A stretch of DNA of 42,928 bases from Propionibacteriaceae bacterium (GTDB lineage: Bacteria; Actinomycetota; Actinomycetes; Propionibacteriales; Propionibacteriaceae): NCBI GenBank assembly GCA_030537675.1, contig JAUNVL010000008.1, positions 8,764 to 51,691 on the forward strand, written 5' to 3'. Shown here piece after piece: positions 27,480 to 35,693 of this stretch. Every line of letters starts with the position of its first letter. Position 1 is the stretch's first letter. The translations under genes and the position numbers were made by a program. The notes beneath the pieces were generated by a model that was not told the origin of the DNA, ran no database searches, and saw only the letters and a program-made list of their open reading frames with translations.

Positions 27480-28082
27480 ATGACCGAGAGCACACCGCGC
27501 CGCGAGGCGACCAAGCACCGGCTCGTCGAGGCAGCCATCGACGAGTTCGCCGTCCGTGGTCTCGACGCCACCAGCGTGGAGCAGCTGTGTGAGGCTGCCG
27601 GATTCTCGCGAGGCGCCTTCTACTCCAACTTCACCACCAAGGACGACCTGTGCGTCGCCATCATGGAGGGCCACCGGGACCAGGTGCTCGACGGCCTCTC
27701 CCAGGTCTTCGACCAACTCCCCCAGGGCGCCGACGTCGAGTGGGTCACCGGCGAGGCGCTGGGCGAGTTCTTCAGGATCGTCGCTCCCACCGCGCACTTC
27801 CAGCGCACCTTCATCGAGATCCGCCTGCGCTCCACCCGCAACCCGGAGCTGGCGCAGCGACTGCAGAAGCTCAACGCCGAGATCCGCCCTGGCATGGACC
27901 GCTTCATCGACCACCTCGCCGCCCAGTTGGGAATAGAGTTCCGCCTCACCACGAGGCAACTCGTGGATGTGCTCGAATCGCTCTTCTTCTACGACATGAA
28001 CAGCACCCGGACCGACGTGCGTGATTTGATCGGACCAGTAGCACTCGCCTTGTCACAGCCGAAGGAAGTCCCCCATGCCTGA
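27480..28082 (+). CDS. TetR/AcrR family transcriptional regulator
   Basis: A 200-residue regulator. The N-terminal helix-turn-helix is clear (DEFAVRGLDATSVEQLCEAAG then FSRGAFYSNFTTKDDLC, the TetR recognition helix), followed by a helical ligand and dimer domain. ATG at 27480 is chosen because GAGGAAGG lies about 6 nt upstream; the frame is open far upstream without support. It diverges from the MMPL-YhgE operon, with two inverted repeats between them, which points to local repression of that transporter. It overlaps the downstream hydrolase gene by 8 bp, so both are co-expressed. The ligand is unknown. Confidence 0.93.
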   Translation: MTESTPRREATKHRLVEAAIDEFAVRGLDATSVEQLCEAAGFSRGAFYSNFTTKDDLCVAIMEGHRDQVLDGLSQVFDQLPQGADVEWVTGEALGEFFRIVAPTAHFQRTFIEIRLRSTRNPELAQRLQKLNAEIRPGMDRFIDHLAAQLGIEFRLTTRQLVDVLESLFFYDMNSTRTDVRDLIGPVALALSQPKEVPHA

Positions 28083-28698
28083 AATTCACCAGCTCGTCAC
28101 CGCCGGAAACTTCGACCTCCAGGGCCCCCCGGAGCACGAGAACAACGTCTGGCTGATCGGGGACGAGGACGAAGTGCTGGTCATCGATCCCGCCCACGAC
28201 CCGCAGGCCGTGGCCGATGCCGTCGCCGGGCGCCGCGTCGTCGCCGTCGTCCTGACCCATGGACACTGGGACCACGTGCGCGCCGTCCGCGAGTTCGCGG
28301 CGCTCGTCGGTGACCCCGCCGTCTACCTGTCGCCCGAGGACCGGTTCCTCTGGGTGGACAGCCACGGCGACGCCCCTTTTGAGCCGTTGCTGGAGGGCAA
28401 GGTGTTCACCGTCGCAGGCACAACGCTGGAGGTGACGGGCACTCCCGGCCACACCCCCGGCTCCATGAGCCTGTACTGCAGCGACCTGCACGCAGTGTTC
28501 ACCGGCGACACGCTGTTCCAGGGCGGTCCGGGCGCCACGCGCTGGGACTACTCAAGCTTCGAGCGGATCATCGCGTCCATCCAGAGCCAGTTGTTCACGC
28601 TGCCCGACGACACGGTCGTCCACACTGGTCACGGCCCCTCCACCTCCATCGGCGAGGAGTCCCCGCACCTGCAGGAATGGGTTGACCGCGGCTGGTGA
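28075..28698 (+). CDS. Metallo-beta-lactamase fold hydrolase (glyoxalase II-like)
   Basis: A 207-residue cytoplasmic hydrolase. The metal-binding HxHxDH motif is THGHWDH, followed by GHTPGSM (third histidine), FTGDTLF (bridging aspartate) and HTGHGP (last histidine). It thus has all ligands of the binuclear glyoxalase II-like group. A likely role is thioester or similar hydrolysis, but the substrate is not evident. The start ATG lies inside the end of the TetR gene, an 8-bp overlap implying coupling to it. Confidence 0.9.
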   Translation: MPEIHQLVTAGNFDLQGPPEHENNVWLIGDEDEVLVIDPAHDPQAVADAVAGRRVVAVVLTHGHWDHVRAVREFAALVGDPAVYLSPEDRFLWVDSHGDAPFEPLLEGKVFTVAGTTLEVTGTPGHTPGSMSLYCSDLHAVFTGDTLFQGGPGATRWDYSSFERIIASIQSQLFTLPDDTVVHTGHGPSTSIGEESPHLQEWVDRGW

Positions 28699-28709
28699 TC
28701 GCCTCGTCC

Positions 28710-28715
28710 TAGGAT
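28710..28715 (+). promoter_or_regulatory. Candidate -10 element of the 28722 gene
   Basis: TAGGAT ends 6 nt before the ATG at 28722 and no Shine-Dalgarno is present, consistent with a leaderless message. A TTGACC at 28682-28687 is too far (22 nt) to be a standard -35. Confidence 0.35.
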
Positions 28716-28721
28716 GAGCCC

Positions 28722-29135
28722 ATGAGCGACAGGGAAGAGCGGGCAGCCGATGCACGCCGACGTGTGGAGCTGGGCGAGCAGGCCGCCCGCCGTGAGGCGA
28801 CGGCCGCGCAGATCCTGATCGACGAGTTCGTCAAGACTGCGCTGGCTCAGGGCATGGAGCCGGTTCCCCTGAAAGCCACCACGCTGGACGGCCACGTCGT
28901 CAAGACGGACAAGACCGGATGGTACCTGCGGCAGAACAAGTCCATCGCCATCGACGTCGACGGCGGCTACCACTTCCTCATCGTCCCCGGAGGCTGGAAG
29001 GAACGGTTCCGCGGTGTGCAGTTGCCGGGCACCCAGCCGTCACTGACGGTGGGCAAGGGCGGACGCGACGGCGAGACCGGGACCCTGAAGGAATTCATCA
29101 GCTGGGTCCTGGCAGGACAGGTGCCACAGAGCTAG
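28722..29135 (+). CDS. Conserved-looking unknown protein
   Basis: Not recognised. The 137-residue protein has a highly charged helical N-terminus (residues 1 to about 45, Arg/Glu/Ala-rich, possible coiled coil), then a compact beta-rich part. That part includes the segment TDKTGWYLRQNKSIAIDVDGGYHFLIVP and a GGWKERFRG stretch. No signal peptide or membrane helix is present. It has its own putative promoter directly at the start codon. It converges on hipA, with a hairpin between them. Confidence 0.8.
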   Translation: MSDREERAADARRRVELGEQAARREATAAQILIDEFVKTALAQGMEPVPLKATTLDGHVVKTDKTGWYLRQNKSIAIDVDGGYHFLIVPGGWKERFRGVQLPGTQPSLTVGKGGRDGETGTLKEFISWVLAGQVPQS

Positions 29136-29151
29136 CAGGACCTTCTCCACA

Positions 29152-29176
29152 GAGTTGTCCACGATGTGGATAACTC
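29152..29176. terminator. Hairpin between convergent genes; also two DnaA-box-like 9-mers
   Basis: GAGTTGTCCAC-gat-GTGGATAACTC forms an 11-bp stem (one G-T pair) in the 98-bp gap between convergent genes, so it may serve as a bidirectional terminator without a T-run. The same bases contain TTGTCCACG (29155-29163) and, on the minus strand, TTATCCACA (29173-29165). The latter is a consensus DnaA box. Which role is real cannot be decided here. Confidence 0.5.
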
Positions 29177-29233
29177 CAAGTGCAAAACTGGCTCGTTCTC
29201 CACAAATGATTCCAGTGCAGCGCGCCCCCGCGG

Positions 29234-30472
29234 CTAGCTGGATGCGGGTGTCTGGGCGTGGCACCGGATGGTTTCCAGCGCTGCGACTTGCCGGTTGACG
29301 TCCTGCTCGCCCAAACCATGGGCGGCAGCCACGTCTGGCATCGTCCCGATCACCTGCGCGACTTCGTCGATGTGCGCGCGGACCCCGGAGAGGTTGATTC
29401 CGCAGTGTGTGCCGAGGGTGACGAGTGCGCTCGCCAGACCGATGTGCGTGTGGATGCCCGACAGGGGGGTGTGGCGTGGGTCCCCGGCCGCCTGCTCGGG
29501 GTTGACATCGAACATCGGGGACAGGTGCCAGGATCCGCCTCTGCGGACGAGGCCCATGTTACGGAGGTGGTCGTCGGTGTTGTTGATCATCACCGAGAAT
29601 GTGGTGCGTCGGAAGAATGCGTGCAGGTCAACGTCTGTGCGGGCTCGGAGGAACCGTGCGATGTGGTTGTAGTCGGCACGGGGCTTATTGCCGTCATCGG
29701 GATTGTTCATCATCGTCCGGAACGACATGTAGGGGATCCGGTCTCCGCTGTCGTCCCTGTCGAAACGGGCCAGGAGTAGCGCGTCGCGTATCCCGATCCT
29801 GACCAGGCGATTCCTGGGCACGTCGATTCCGGCGGCGGCTGCGAGGTCGAGCGCCGTCTTCTCCCACGCTTCGACGTTGCGGGAATCGGTGCGCATGGGG
29901 AACTTCGCAAGCCACAGGCGTCCGTCGGGTTCCACCACTGAAGCCTTCGGGCGTGCCCCACCGAGCGCGGTCGATCCTGCTTGGACGAGTTCTGAGATGG
30001 CCCCCATCTGGTCGGCACTGTCTGCCTCAACCTGGTCGGCAGCGTGGAGCAGTTCTGCGAGTGGGAGTCGGGCAGGTGGGCCGCTACAGGTGAGCCACTC
30101 GTCGCCACCCACGTGTTTGAAGCGCAATGCGCCTTGGCGCGCGAGGTCGGATGCGCCAGTGATGTAGTCCAGGTCATCGAAAGGTCCCTGCTGGGCGGCG
30201 TGCGCTTCTCGTTGGAGAAGGAGCTTGCCCCACCGGTCTGGTCCGGTGTCCTCAAGAAACATGGGCACGCCGCGAGTCTGGATCGGTTCGTCGTCGAGAC
30301 GGGATGCGTTGTTCAGCGGGAAACCGTCTCTGCCGTAGAGGAACTCCGGTTCGTAGGTGAAGTGTGACGTGGCAAGCCCTCCACGTCCATACACGGTCAG
30401 TTCTCCCACTTGCACGGTTCGCCCTGCCGTGTGCAGGTGCACTTCGACTCGACGAGCGCGTTCCGCGGTCAC
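29234..30472 (-). CDS. hipA: HipA-type serine/threonine kinase toxin
   Basis: The kinase toxin of a type II toxin-antitoxin pair; E. coli HipA phosphorylates glutamyl-tRNA synthetase. The 412-residue length is normal. The HipA N-terminal domain is followed by the Gly-rich segment STALGGARPKAS near residue 170, the ATP-binding lysine in WLAKFP, the catalytic NNTDDHLRN (N-x-D-x-H-x-x-N, near 300) and the metal-binding DVNP. All key residues are present, so it should be active. The GTG start at 30472 overlaps the HipB stop (GTGA), which indicates coupling with the antitoxin. Confidence 0.93.
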   Translation of the reverse strand: MTAERARRVEVHLHTAGRTVQVGELTVYGRGGLATSHFTYEPEFLYGRDGFPLNNASRLDDEPIQTRGVPMFLEDTGPDRWGKLLLQREAHAAQQGPFDDLDYITGASDLARQGALRFKHVGGDEWLTCSGPPARLPLAELLHAADQVEADSADQMGAISELVQAGSTALGGARPKASVVEPDGRLWLAKFPMRTDSRNVEAWEKTALDLAAAAGIDVPRNRLVRIGIRDALLLARFDRDDSGDRIPYMSFRTMMNNPDDGNKPRADYNHIARFLRARTDVDLHAFFRRTTFSVMINNTDDHLRNMGLVRRGGSWHLSPMFDVNPEQAAGDPRHTPLSGIHTHIGLASALVTLGTHCGINLSGVRAHIDEVAQVIGTMPDVAAAHGLGEQDVNRQVAALETIRCHAQTPASS

Positions 30473-30789
30473 AGCTGCCCCGATCGTTTGCGCACCCTCT
30501 GGACCGTCGTGCGGTGGGCGAGCTCACGGCCGTACCGGTCCTGGTACGGGTCGAGGGCTCGTGTGAGGTTGTCGGTGAGTTCGAGGACTGAGAGGACTCG
30601 CATGAGGGCTCCGATGCCGACGCCCTCTTGACCTTTTTCAAGCCGGGCGACCACCGGGGTCGACACGCCTGCACGTTTGGCGAGTTGTGCCATGGTGAGC
30701 TGCTGCAGTTTCCGCCATGCGGACAGGTACCCGCCGATCTGCTCGAGGGTCATCTCCACGAGCGGGTCAGGTATCTGATAGCGCTCCAT
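30469..30789 (-). CDS. hipB: HipB-type antitoxin, XRE family helix-turn-helix
   Basis: A 106-residue protein with an XRE/HipB helix-turn-helix (WRKLQQLTMAQLAKRAGVSTP then VVARLEKGQEGVG) and a basic C-terminal tail (VRKRSGQL). Expected to neutralise HipA and repress the operon. The ATG at 30789 has no Shine-Dalgarno; TAAACT ends 7 nt upstream, so the message may be leaderless. A perfect inverted repeat sits 2 nt upstream of that -10-like element, a suitable place for autorepression. Confidence 0.92.
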   Translation of the reverse strand: MERYQIPDPLVEMTLEQIGGYLSAWRKLQQLTMAQLAKRAGVSTPVVARLEKGQEGVGIGALMRVLSVLELTDNLTRALDPYQDRYGRELAHRTTVQRVRKRSGQL

Positions 30790-30796
30790 GTTCTAT

Positions 30797-30802
30797 AGTT
30801 TA
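30797..30802 (-). promoter_or_regulatory. Candidate -10 element of hipBA
   Basis: On the minus strand TAAACT lies 7 nt before the hipB ATG. No convincing -35 is visible. The adjacent operator-like repeat supports this as the promoter. Confidence 0.45.
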
Positions 30803-30804
30803 CT

Positions 30805-30818
30805 GCACCTACAGGTGC
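30805..30818. promoter_or_regulatory. Operator-like inverted repeat of hipBA
   Basis: GCACCT-ac-AGGTGC, a perfect 14-bp inverted repeat. It falls in the spacer just upstream of the hipB -10-like hexamer, as expected for a HipB-type autoregulatory site. Confidence 0.6.
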
Positions 30819-30826
30819 CACTAGTA

Positions 30827-30858
30827 GCCTTAAGTCATCTCTCAAGTAGAGTTAAGGC
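30827..30858. repeat. Imperfect hairpin upstream of hipBA
   Basis: GCCTTAA (30827-30833) and TTAAGGC (30852-30858) pair perfectly, and CTCT/AGAG pair inside them with a 5-nt bulge and a 5-nt loop. It lies in a locally AT-rich stretch between hipB and the tad locus, and could be a second regulator site or an RNA hairpin. Confidence 0.4.
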
Positions 30859-30975
30859 AGCTGAGTGTCAATAGGACCGTGCTCAGAATCTCGACCACGA
30901 CGTTTCCAAGCGCCAAGAAAGCCCTGACGCTTCACACGTGGCTGGCCATGTTTGAGTAGTCCCCAGCTAACTCAC

Positions 30976-30984
30976 TTGTCCACA
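30976..30984 (+). promoter_or_regulatory. DnaA-box-like 9-mer
   Basis: TTGTCCACA, the form of DnaA box common in high-GC actinobacteria, lies in the gap upstream of the tad locus. A single box has no known role by itself. Confidence 0.3.
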
Positions 30985-31023
30985 GATCGTCACGAACCTC
31001 TGCTTGCTGGACCATTCGCGACA

Positions 31024-31029
31024 TACATT
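31024..31029 (+). promoter_or_regulatory. Candidate -10 element of the tad operon
   Basis: TACATT, about 10 nt before a strong AGGAGGTGA ribosome site that precedes the ATG at 31051. A TTGCTG lies 14 nt upstream, closer than a standard -35. Confidence 0.3.
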
Positions 31030-31050
31030 GCGTGGTCTAGGAGGTGAGGA

Positions 31051-31695
31051 ATGCTCCTCGATCACCAGCCGACGAAGGCTGACATCACGCCACCACCGGC
31101 GCCACGGCCCGACGCCGTACAGCTCCGCGCTCGCAGAAGCCCCCGCCTGATTGCCGTCGGAGTACTGGCTGTCGTGCTCGGTGCGTTGGGCGCGGCTGCC
31201 CTCTACTCGATGAATACCGACCACGTGAGCGTCGTCGTCATGGCCAACGACGTGGTCCGCGGCGACGAGATCAAGGCCGCCGACCTCACGGTGGTGAGCG
31301 TGCCCTCGGGGTTGCAGGTCCAGATGAGCGGTGTGGATGAACTGGACCGGATGGTCGGCCAGACTGCGCGCAGCGACCTTCCGGCCGGTTCCTTTCCTCT
31401 GACACGGCACCTGGGGCAGGAACCCATCCCAGCGGGCCACTTCCTGGTGGGGATGAAACTCAGCCCGGGCCGACTTCCCTCGGCAGAACTCCCACCGGGT
31501 ACCCGTGTCCAGCTCGTCAGCCTGGCCGAGGGCGATGACACTGTGGTCGACGCCGTCGTGGCGTCCGCTCCGGCGCTCGCCGACGACGGATCCGGACTTT
31601 TGCTGGACGTGACGGTGCCGCTCGATTCGGCTGCCACCGTCGCGACGCTCGCCGCCACGGATCAACTGGTACTCATCGCCGCGGGTGATGGGTGA
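31051..31695 (+). CDS. SAF domain protein, CpaB/RcpC-like, of the tad locus
   Basis: A 214-residue membrane-anchored protein. A basic cytoplasmic N-terminus is followed by one helix (RLIAVGVLAVVLGALGAAAL, about 33-53). An extracytoplasmic SAF domain then starts at DHVSVVVMANDVVRGDEIKA. SAF/CpaB proteins are pilus-assembly components of Tad systems; their precise job is unresolved in monoderms. A perfect AGGAGGTGA ribosome site precedes the ATG. It is the first gene of the tad operon, and its stop overlaps the next start. Confidence 0.85.
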   Translation: MLLDHQPTKADITPPPAPRPDAVQLRARRSPRLIAVGVLAVVLGALGAAALYSMNTDHVSVVVMANDVVRGDEIKAADLTVVSVPSGLQVQMSGVDELDRMVGQTARSDLPAGSFPLTRHLGQEPIPAGHFLVGMKLSPGRLPSAELPPGTRVQLVSLAEGDDTVVDAVVASAPALADDGSGLLLDVTVPLDSAATVATLAATDQLVLIAAGDG

Positions 31696-32501
31696 TGGCC
31701 ACCATCGTCTTCACCAGCGCGTCGGGCTCACCCGGCGTGACCACCACAGCCGTGGGCTTGGTGCTCACGTGGTCCAGGGATGTCCTGCTGGCCGACTGTG
31801 ATCGCGACCCGTCGCAGGCCGTGCAGGCCGGGTACCTGCGCGGCATGGATCACGGTGGCCGCGGTTTGGCAGCCCTGGCGAGGCTGCATCGGGAGAACCG
31901 GGCGCTCGCGCCGGACCTGTGGCGACACACGGTCCCCCTGGCACTCGGTGATGAGCAGCGGCGTTTCCTGCCCGGTTTTTCGCAGCCCGCCACCGTACGC
32001 CTGTTCGACAGCGTGTGGCCGGAGCTCGCCGACGCCTTCGCGGCGCTCGATGAGCAGGGTGTCGACGTCATCGTCGACGCTGGAAGGGTTGGGCGCGACG
32101 GTCTTCCCCTGCCGCTGCTGGCGCAGGCCGACGCGGTGTGCTTCGTGACACGGACAGGCCTCCGTCCCCTGGCAGCGGCCCGCCTGTACCTTCCGCTGGT
32201 CGCTGAGCAGTTGGCGCACTTCCCCGTACCGAAAGCTCTGGGGCTCGTGCTCGTGGATCCCAACAACCCCTATTCGGGCAACGAGATCGCAGCCCAGTTC
32301 GGCGTCGCCTGCTGGGCAGAACTGGAATACAACACCAGACTGGCCATGGTGCTCTCCGACGGTGCCGCAGAACCAAGACGGTTCACCGAGAGCTCTCTCA
32401 TGAACCAGTACCGGGCCATGGGGCTCCGGCTGCGCGAACGCATTCGCAACGCCGCGGAACTTGAACGCGCGATGACGGCCAGAACGGGCGCCCATGTCTA
32501 G
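31692..32501 (+). CDS. CpaE/ParA-like P-loop protein of the tad locus
   Basis: A 269-residue protein of the MinD/ParA/CpaE superfamily, which in Tad systems localises or energises the assembly machine. The P-loop is degenerate: SGSPGVTTT replaces KGGVGKTT, so both lysines are missing, as in many actinobacterial members. LLADCDRDPSQ is the A' motif, VDVIVDAGRVGRDG the Walker B region. The C-terminal part contains LVLVDPNNPYSG. It may bind nucleotide weakly or not at all. GTG at 31692 overlaps the previous stop (GTGA); ATG at 31695 is an equal alternative. It overlaps tadA by 8 bp. Confidence 0.8.
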   Translation: MMATIVFTSASGSPGVTTTAVGLVLTWSRDVLLADCDRDPSQAVQAGYLRGMDHGGRGLAALARLHRENRALAPDLWRHTVPLALGDEQRRFLPGFSQPATVRLFDSVWPELADAFAALDEQGVDVIVDAGRVGRDGLPLPLLAQADAVCFVTRTGLRPLAAARLYLPLVAEQLAHFPVPKALGLVLVDPNNPYSGNEIAAQFGVACWAELEYNTRLAMVLSDGAAEPRRFTESSLMNQYRAMGLRLRERIRNAAELERAMTARTGAHV

Positions 32502-33936
32502 CCCTGCGTCCCAGCTCCCCAGCCTGGGTGGAGCCTTCTCGACTCTTGCCGCATCCGACTGGCATCCACCCGCAACGCCACGTCGCAACGGTGATGAGTT
32601 CGTCCCCTCCTCGACGGTGACGGACGTGGATTGGCAGCTCGTGGTCTCGCTACGACGCACAGCCGCCGAGCAGATCGGACTTGCCAGCGATCGGTGGCGC
32701 GATGAGCGCAACGCGCCGATGCCCCCGGAGGACCGCCGCGTGCAGGGTCGCTCCATCATTCGCTCCGTGGTGCACACCCACGCCGAGCGTCTCAGTGATC
32801 TGGGCGAGGCACTGTGGCCACTCGAGTTGGAAAACCGCTACGCCAACGCCGTCGAGAGCGCGATCTTCGGTTTCGGCCGCCTCCAGCCACTCTTCGACAT
32901 CCCGACCGCAGAGAACATCGAAATCCACGGCTGGGACTCCGTCATGGTGCAGTACGGCGACGGTAGCCGCACGTCGCACCCGCCCGTGGCGGATTCAGAC
33001 GAGGAACTGGTGGACGCCATCCGCTTCCTCGGGGAAACGGCGTCGGCCCCCCGCCCCTTCGATGATGCGCATCCGTCAATGACAGTGGCTCTCGGTGACC
33101 GCTTCCGCCTCCACGCGATGGGATTCTCCATCACTCACCGCCCCACCGTCGCGATCCGCCAGCACATCCTCACCGAGGTCACACTGTCCGACCTCGCCGA
33201 GGACGGCATGCTCTCGCAGCCGCTCGCGCGACTCCTGCAATCGGCCGTGCTGGCCCGCAAGTCCATCGTGATCTCCGGGGACCAGGGCGCCGGCAAGACC
33301 ACTTTGCTGCGCGCACTGATTGCCGCCATCCATCCCGGTGAGCGATTCGGCACCATCGAGACAGATTACGAACTGCTCACCCATCTGCAGAAACAACGAC
33401 GCAACGTCATCGCTCTCCAGGCGCGGATCGGACTGGGAGAGAGCATCTCCGGCCAGGCGGTCGGGTCGTGGAGCGTCGCAGACCTGATCCCCGAGGCCCT
33501 GCGCCAGAACCTCACACGACTCATCATCGGTGAGGTCCGCGGCTCCGAGGCCGGAGCGATGTTTGAAGCGATGACGGCCGGAGCCGGAACCCTCAGCACC
33601 ACGCACTCACATTCGGCCTCCTCCACCGTCGACCGTCTCGCTTCCCGGGTCGCGCAAGGTGGCGTCCTGACGGTGGAGGAGGCAATGCGACAGATCGCCC
33701 ACAACATCAGCTTCATCATCCACGTGCATCTCGAGGACAACTCGTGGCGCGGAGGGGTGAGACGTCGCTACGTCAGCGAGGTTCGGCAGATGACGGGGTC
33801 CATCGAGAACGGCCGACCCACCACCCATCTCGTCTATCGCGCGGCGACACACACCCACGGTGAACTGTTCCATCCCGAGGCGGAGATGGCCGCTGAGCTC
33901 TCGCGATACGACGTGGGGGCGCAATGGAACTCGTGA
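32494..33936 (+). CDS. tadA: Tad secretion ATPase TadA/CpaF
   Basis: A hexameric secretion ATPase that drives Flp pilus assembly at the cytoplasmic face. The protein has 480 residues, normal length. Walker A is SGDQGAGKTTLL (K268). The Asp box region reads TIETDYEL, Walker B is LIIGEVRGSEA (E347), and the His box is AGTLSTTHSHSA. An N-terminal helical domain of about 150 residues precedes the catalytic core. Overlaps with the genes on both sides indicate a tightly coupled operon. Confidence 0.95.
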   Translation: MSSPASQLPSLGGAFSTLAASDWHPPATPRRNGDEFVPSSTVTDVDWQLVVSLRRTAAEQIGLASDRWRDERNAPMPPEDRRVQGRSIIRSVVHTHAERLSDLGEALWPLELENRYANAVESAIFGFGRLQPLFDIPTAENIEIHGWDSVMVQYGDGSRTSHPPVADSDEELVDAIRFLGETASAPRPFDDAHPSMTVALGDRFRLHAMGFSITHRPTVAIRQHILTEVTLSDLAEDGMLSQPLARLLQSAVLARKSIVISGDQGAGKTTLLRALIAAIHPGERFGTIETDYELLTHLQKQRRNVIALQARIGLGESISGQAVGSWSVADLIPEALRQNLTRLIIGEVRGSEAGAMFEAMTAGAGTLSTTHSHSASSTVDRLASRVAQGGVLTVEEAMRQIAHNISFIIHVHLEDNSWRGGVRRRYVSEVRQMTGSIENGRPTTHLVYRAATHTHGELFHPEAEMAAELSRYDVGAQWNS

Positions 33937-34787
33937 TGGCAGCCTCCATCGGCGCAATGCTCGCTCTCGGTCCTGTCCTCCTGCTCGCAGGTCTCCGACG
34001 CGTGGAAAGACCGTTCTCCACCGCTGACTCCACAGGGCTGTGGAGAAAGGCCACGTTCCTGTGGAGTTCGTGGTCCGTTCTCCGTCGGATATGGGTGGTG
34101 GGCTCAGTCGTCGCAGGCGTCGTGGTCGCGGTGGCAACCGGATGGCTGATCGGGATCGTGCTGGTCCCGCTGGCCCTGCTCGGTATCCCTGCCCTCCTCT
34201 CGGAACCTCCGCAACATGAGATCGCGACGTTGGCTGGACTCGACCGGTGGATCCGGCTCCTGGCACCTTCGATCGCGACGGGGAAATCGATTCGGGACGC
34301 CATCCTGGCCACCAGAACACAGGCGCCAGCCATCCTGCGCGAGCCGGTGGCGCGGCTCGTGGCGCGCGTGGACCAGGGCTGGACCACCAAGGAAGCACTG
34401 TTGGCGATGGCCGATGACCTGTCCTGCGCGGATGCCGACGCAGTGCTGGCGGCACTGGCCATCTCGTCGAGCCGGGGCGGGGTCGGCACCCGCACGACGC
34501 TCGCTGCGCTGTCGGAGAATTCCGCCGAGCGGTTGCACTCGCTGAGGGAGATCTCGTCTGAGCGGGCCAAGCCGAGGGCCGTCGTTCGACAGGTCACCAT
34601 CATCACCCTCCTCGTGCTGGGTGGCTCCATGCTGCTCGGCGGGAATTTCTTCGAGCCCTACCGCACCCCTGTGGGCCAGGCACTCGCCCTGGCCTTGGCG
34701 GCGGCCTATGTGGGGGCGTTGGTCATGCTCCGCCGTCGCACCATCCCTGAGCCTGCGGCCCGATTCCTTCGGAGCTCCCCGCGATGA
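33924..34787 (+). CDS. tadB: Tad inner-membrane platform protein TadB
   Basis: A 287-residue type II/IV secretion platform (GspF-like) protein. The first membrane helix is at the N-terminus and a second pair lies near residues 55-95. A soluble helical domain contains ATGKSIRDAILATRTQAP and a SSSRGGVGTRTTLAALSENSAERL segment like that of other TadB proteins. The last helices are at the C-terminus (about 222-270). It would form the platform with TadC on which TadA acts. It overlaps tadA by 13 bp and tadC by 4 bp. Confidence 0.88.
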   Translation: MELVMAASIGAMLALGPVLLLAGLRRVERPFSTADSTGLWRKATFLWSSWSVLRRIWVVGSVVAGVVVAVATGWLIGIVLVPLALLGIPALLSEPPQHEIATLAGLDRWIRLLAPSIATGKSIRDAILATRTQAPAILREPVARLVARVDQGWTTKEALLAMADDLSCADADAVLAALAISSSRGGVGTRTTLAALSENSAERLHSLREISSERAKPRAVVRQVTIITLLVLGGSMLLGGNFFEPYRTPVGQALALALAAAYVGALVMLRRRTIPEPAARFLRSSPR

Positions 34788-35674
34788 TCACGGGATGGGG
34801 GCTCATGGTTCTGTGCGGCGCCCTGGTGGGGCTTGGACTCTTCTGCGTCGCCATGGGAACAACTCGACGAACACTTCGATTGGGCGATGCACTTGCCGTT
34901 CTCGACGGCGTGGACGACGTGGTGGTCGTGCAGCCCGATCCCGACGCTCGTGGGCTGGAGGCGCTGGGTGGGTGGATGCAGCGTCGCCTCCGGCTGCCGG
35001 TGACCGTAAAACAGCAGCAACTGCTGCTCCTGCACAATCGCTCAGTGGCGGACTTCTTCGCTGAGAAAGTGGTGCTGTCGCTGGCGGGATTTCTGCTTCC
35101 CACCCTCTGGGTTCTCCTGCAGTACGCCTTGGGCTCCGCTCCAGGGCCGATTCCACTGGTGTTCTCGGTCCTTGGCGCTGTCGTCGGATACTTCCTGGCG
35201 GATTGGCGACTGTCAACGTCGTCGACACAGCTGCGAAGGACCACCACGGAGAGTATCCACACATTCTTCGACCTCGTCGCACTCGAACGGATGGCCAACG
35301 CCTCCGCAACCCAAGCGGTCTCAGCAGCCGCGGGGATCTCGGAGGCGCCGCTGTTCAGAAGGATCGCCTCCGGTCTGGAGCGTGCGCGCCTCGAACAGAG
35401 CACACCCTGGCCAGAGCTGCGACGCGTGGCAAAGGAGTGGAGCGTTCCGGAACTCGACGACTTCGCCGACGTCATGCAATTGGAGGAGCAGGGTGCGGCG
35501 CTGGCTGACGTGCTCCAAGCGCGCGTGAAGGAGCTGCGGGACTCGCACCTGTCGCAGCAGCGGAGCGCCGCGCACGAAGCGACGGAGTCGCTCACCCTGT
35601 GGATGACCCTGCCGGCACTCCTGCTGGGGCTTGCCTTCATCATCCCTCCGTTGTTGCGGTTGACAAGCTCATGA
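34784..35674 (+). CDS. tadC: Tad inner-membrane platform protein TadC
   Basis: A 296-residue GspF-like protein, partner of TadB. Membrane helices lie at the N-terminus, in the middle (about 95-140) and at the C-terminus (LWMTLPALLLGLAFIIPPLL). The cytoplasmic domain includes LERMANASATQAVSAAAGIS, WPELRRVAKEWSVPELDDFADVMQLEEQGA and a VKELRDSHLSQQRSAAHEATESL segment, characteristic of TadC. The ATG overlaps the tadB stop (ATGA). An 80-bp gap with a DnaA-box-like 9-mer follows before the pilin-like gene. Confidence 0.88.
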   Translation: MITGWGLMVLCGALVGLGLFCVAMGTTRRTLRLGDALAVLDGVDDVVVVQPDPDARGLEALGGWMQRRLRLPVTVKQQQLLLLHNRSVADFFAEKVVLSLAGFLLPTLWVLLQYALGSAPGPIPLVFSVLGAVVGYFLADWRLSTSSTQLRRTTTESIHTFFDLVALERMANASATQAVSAAAGISEAPLFRRIASGLERARLEQSTPWPELRRVAKEWSVPELDDFADVMQLEEQGAALADVLQARVKELRDSHLSQQRSAAHEATESLTLWMTLPALLLGLAFIIPPLLRLTSS

Positions 35675-35693
35675 ACGGCTCAGAAAAGAGAGT

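Noticed and set aside
29136-29233. Chromosomal origin at the facing DnaA boxes
   Set aside because: Only two boxes, a 98-bp gap, no AT-rich unwinding region and no dnaA or dnaN; a terminator hairpin explains the symmetry as well.
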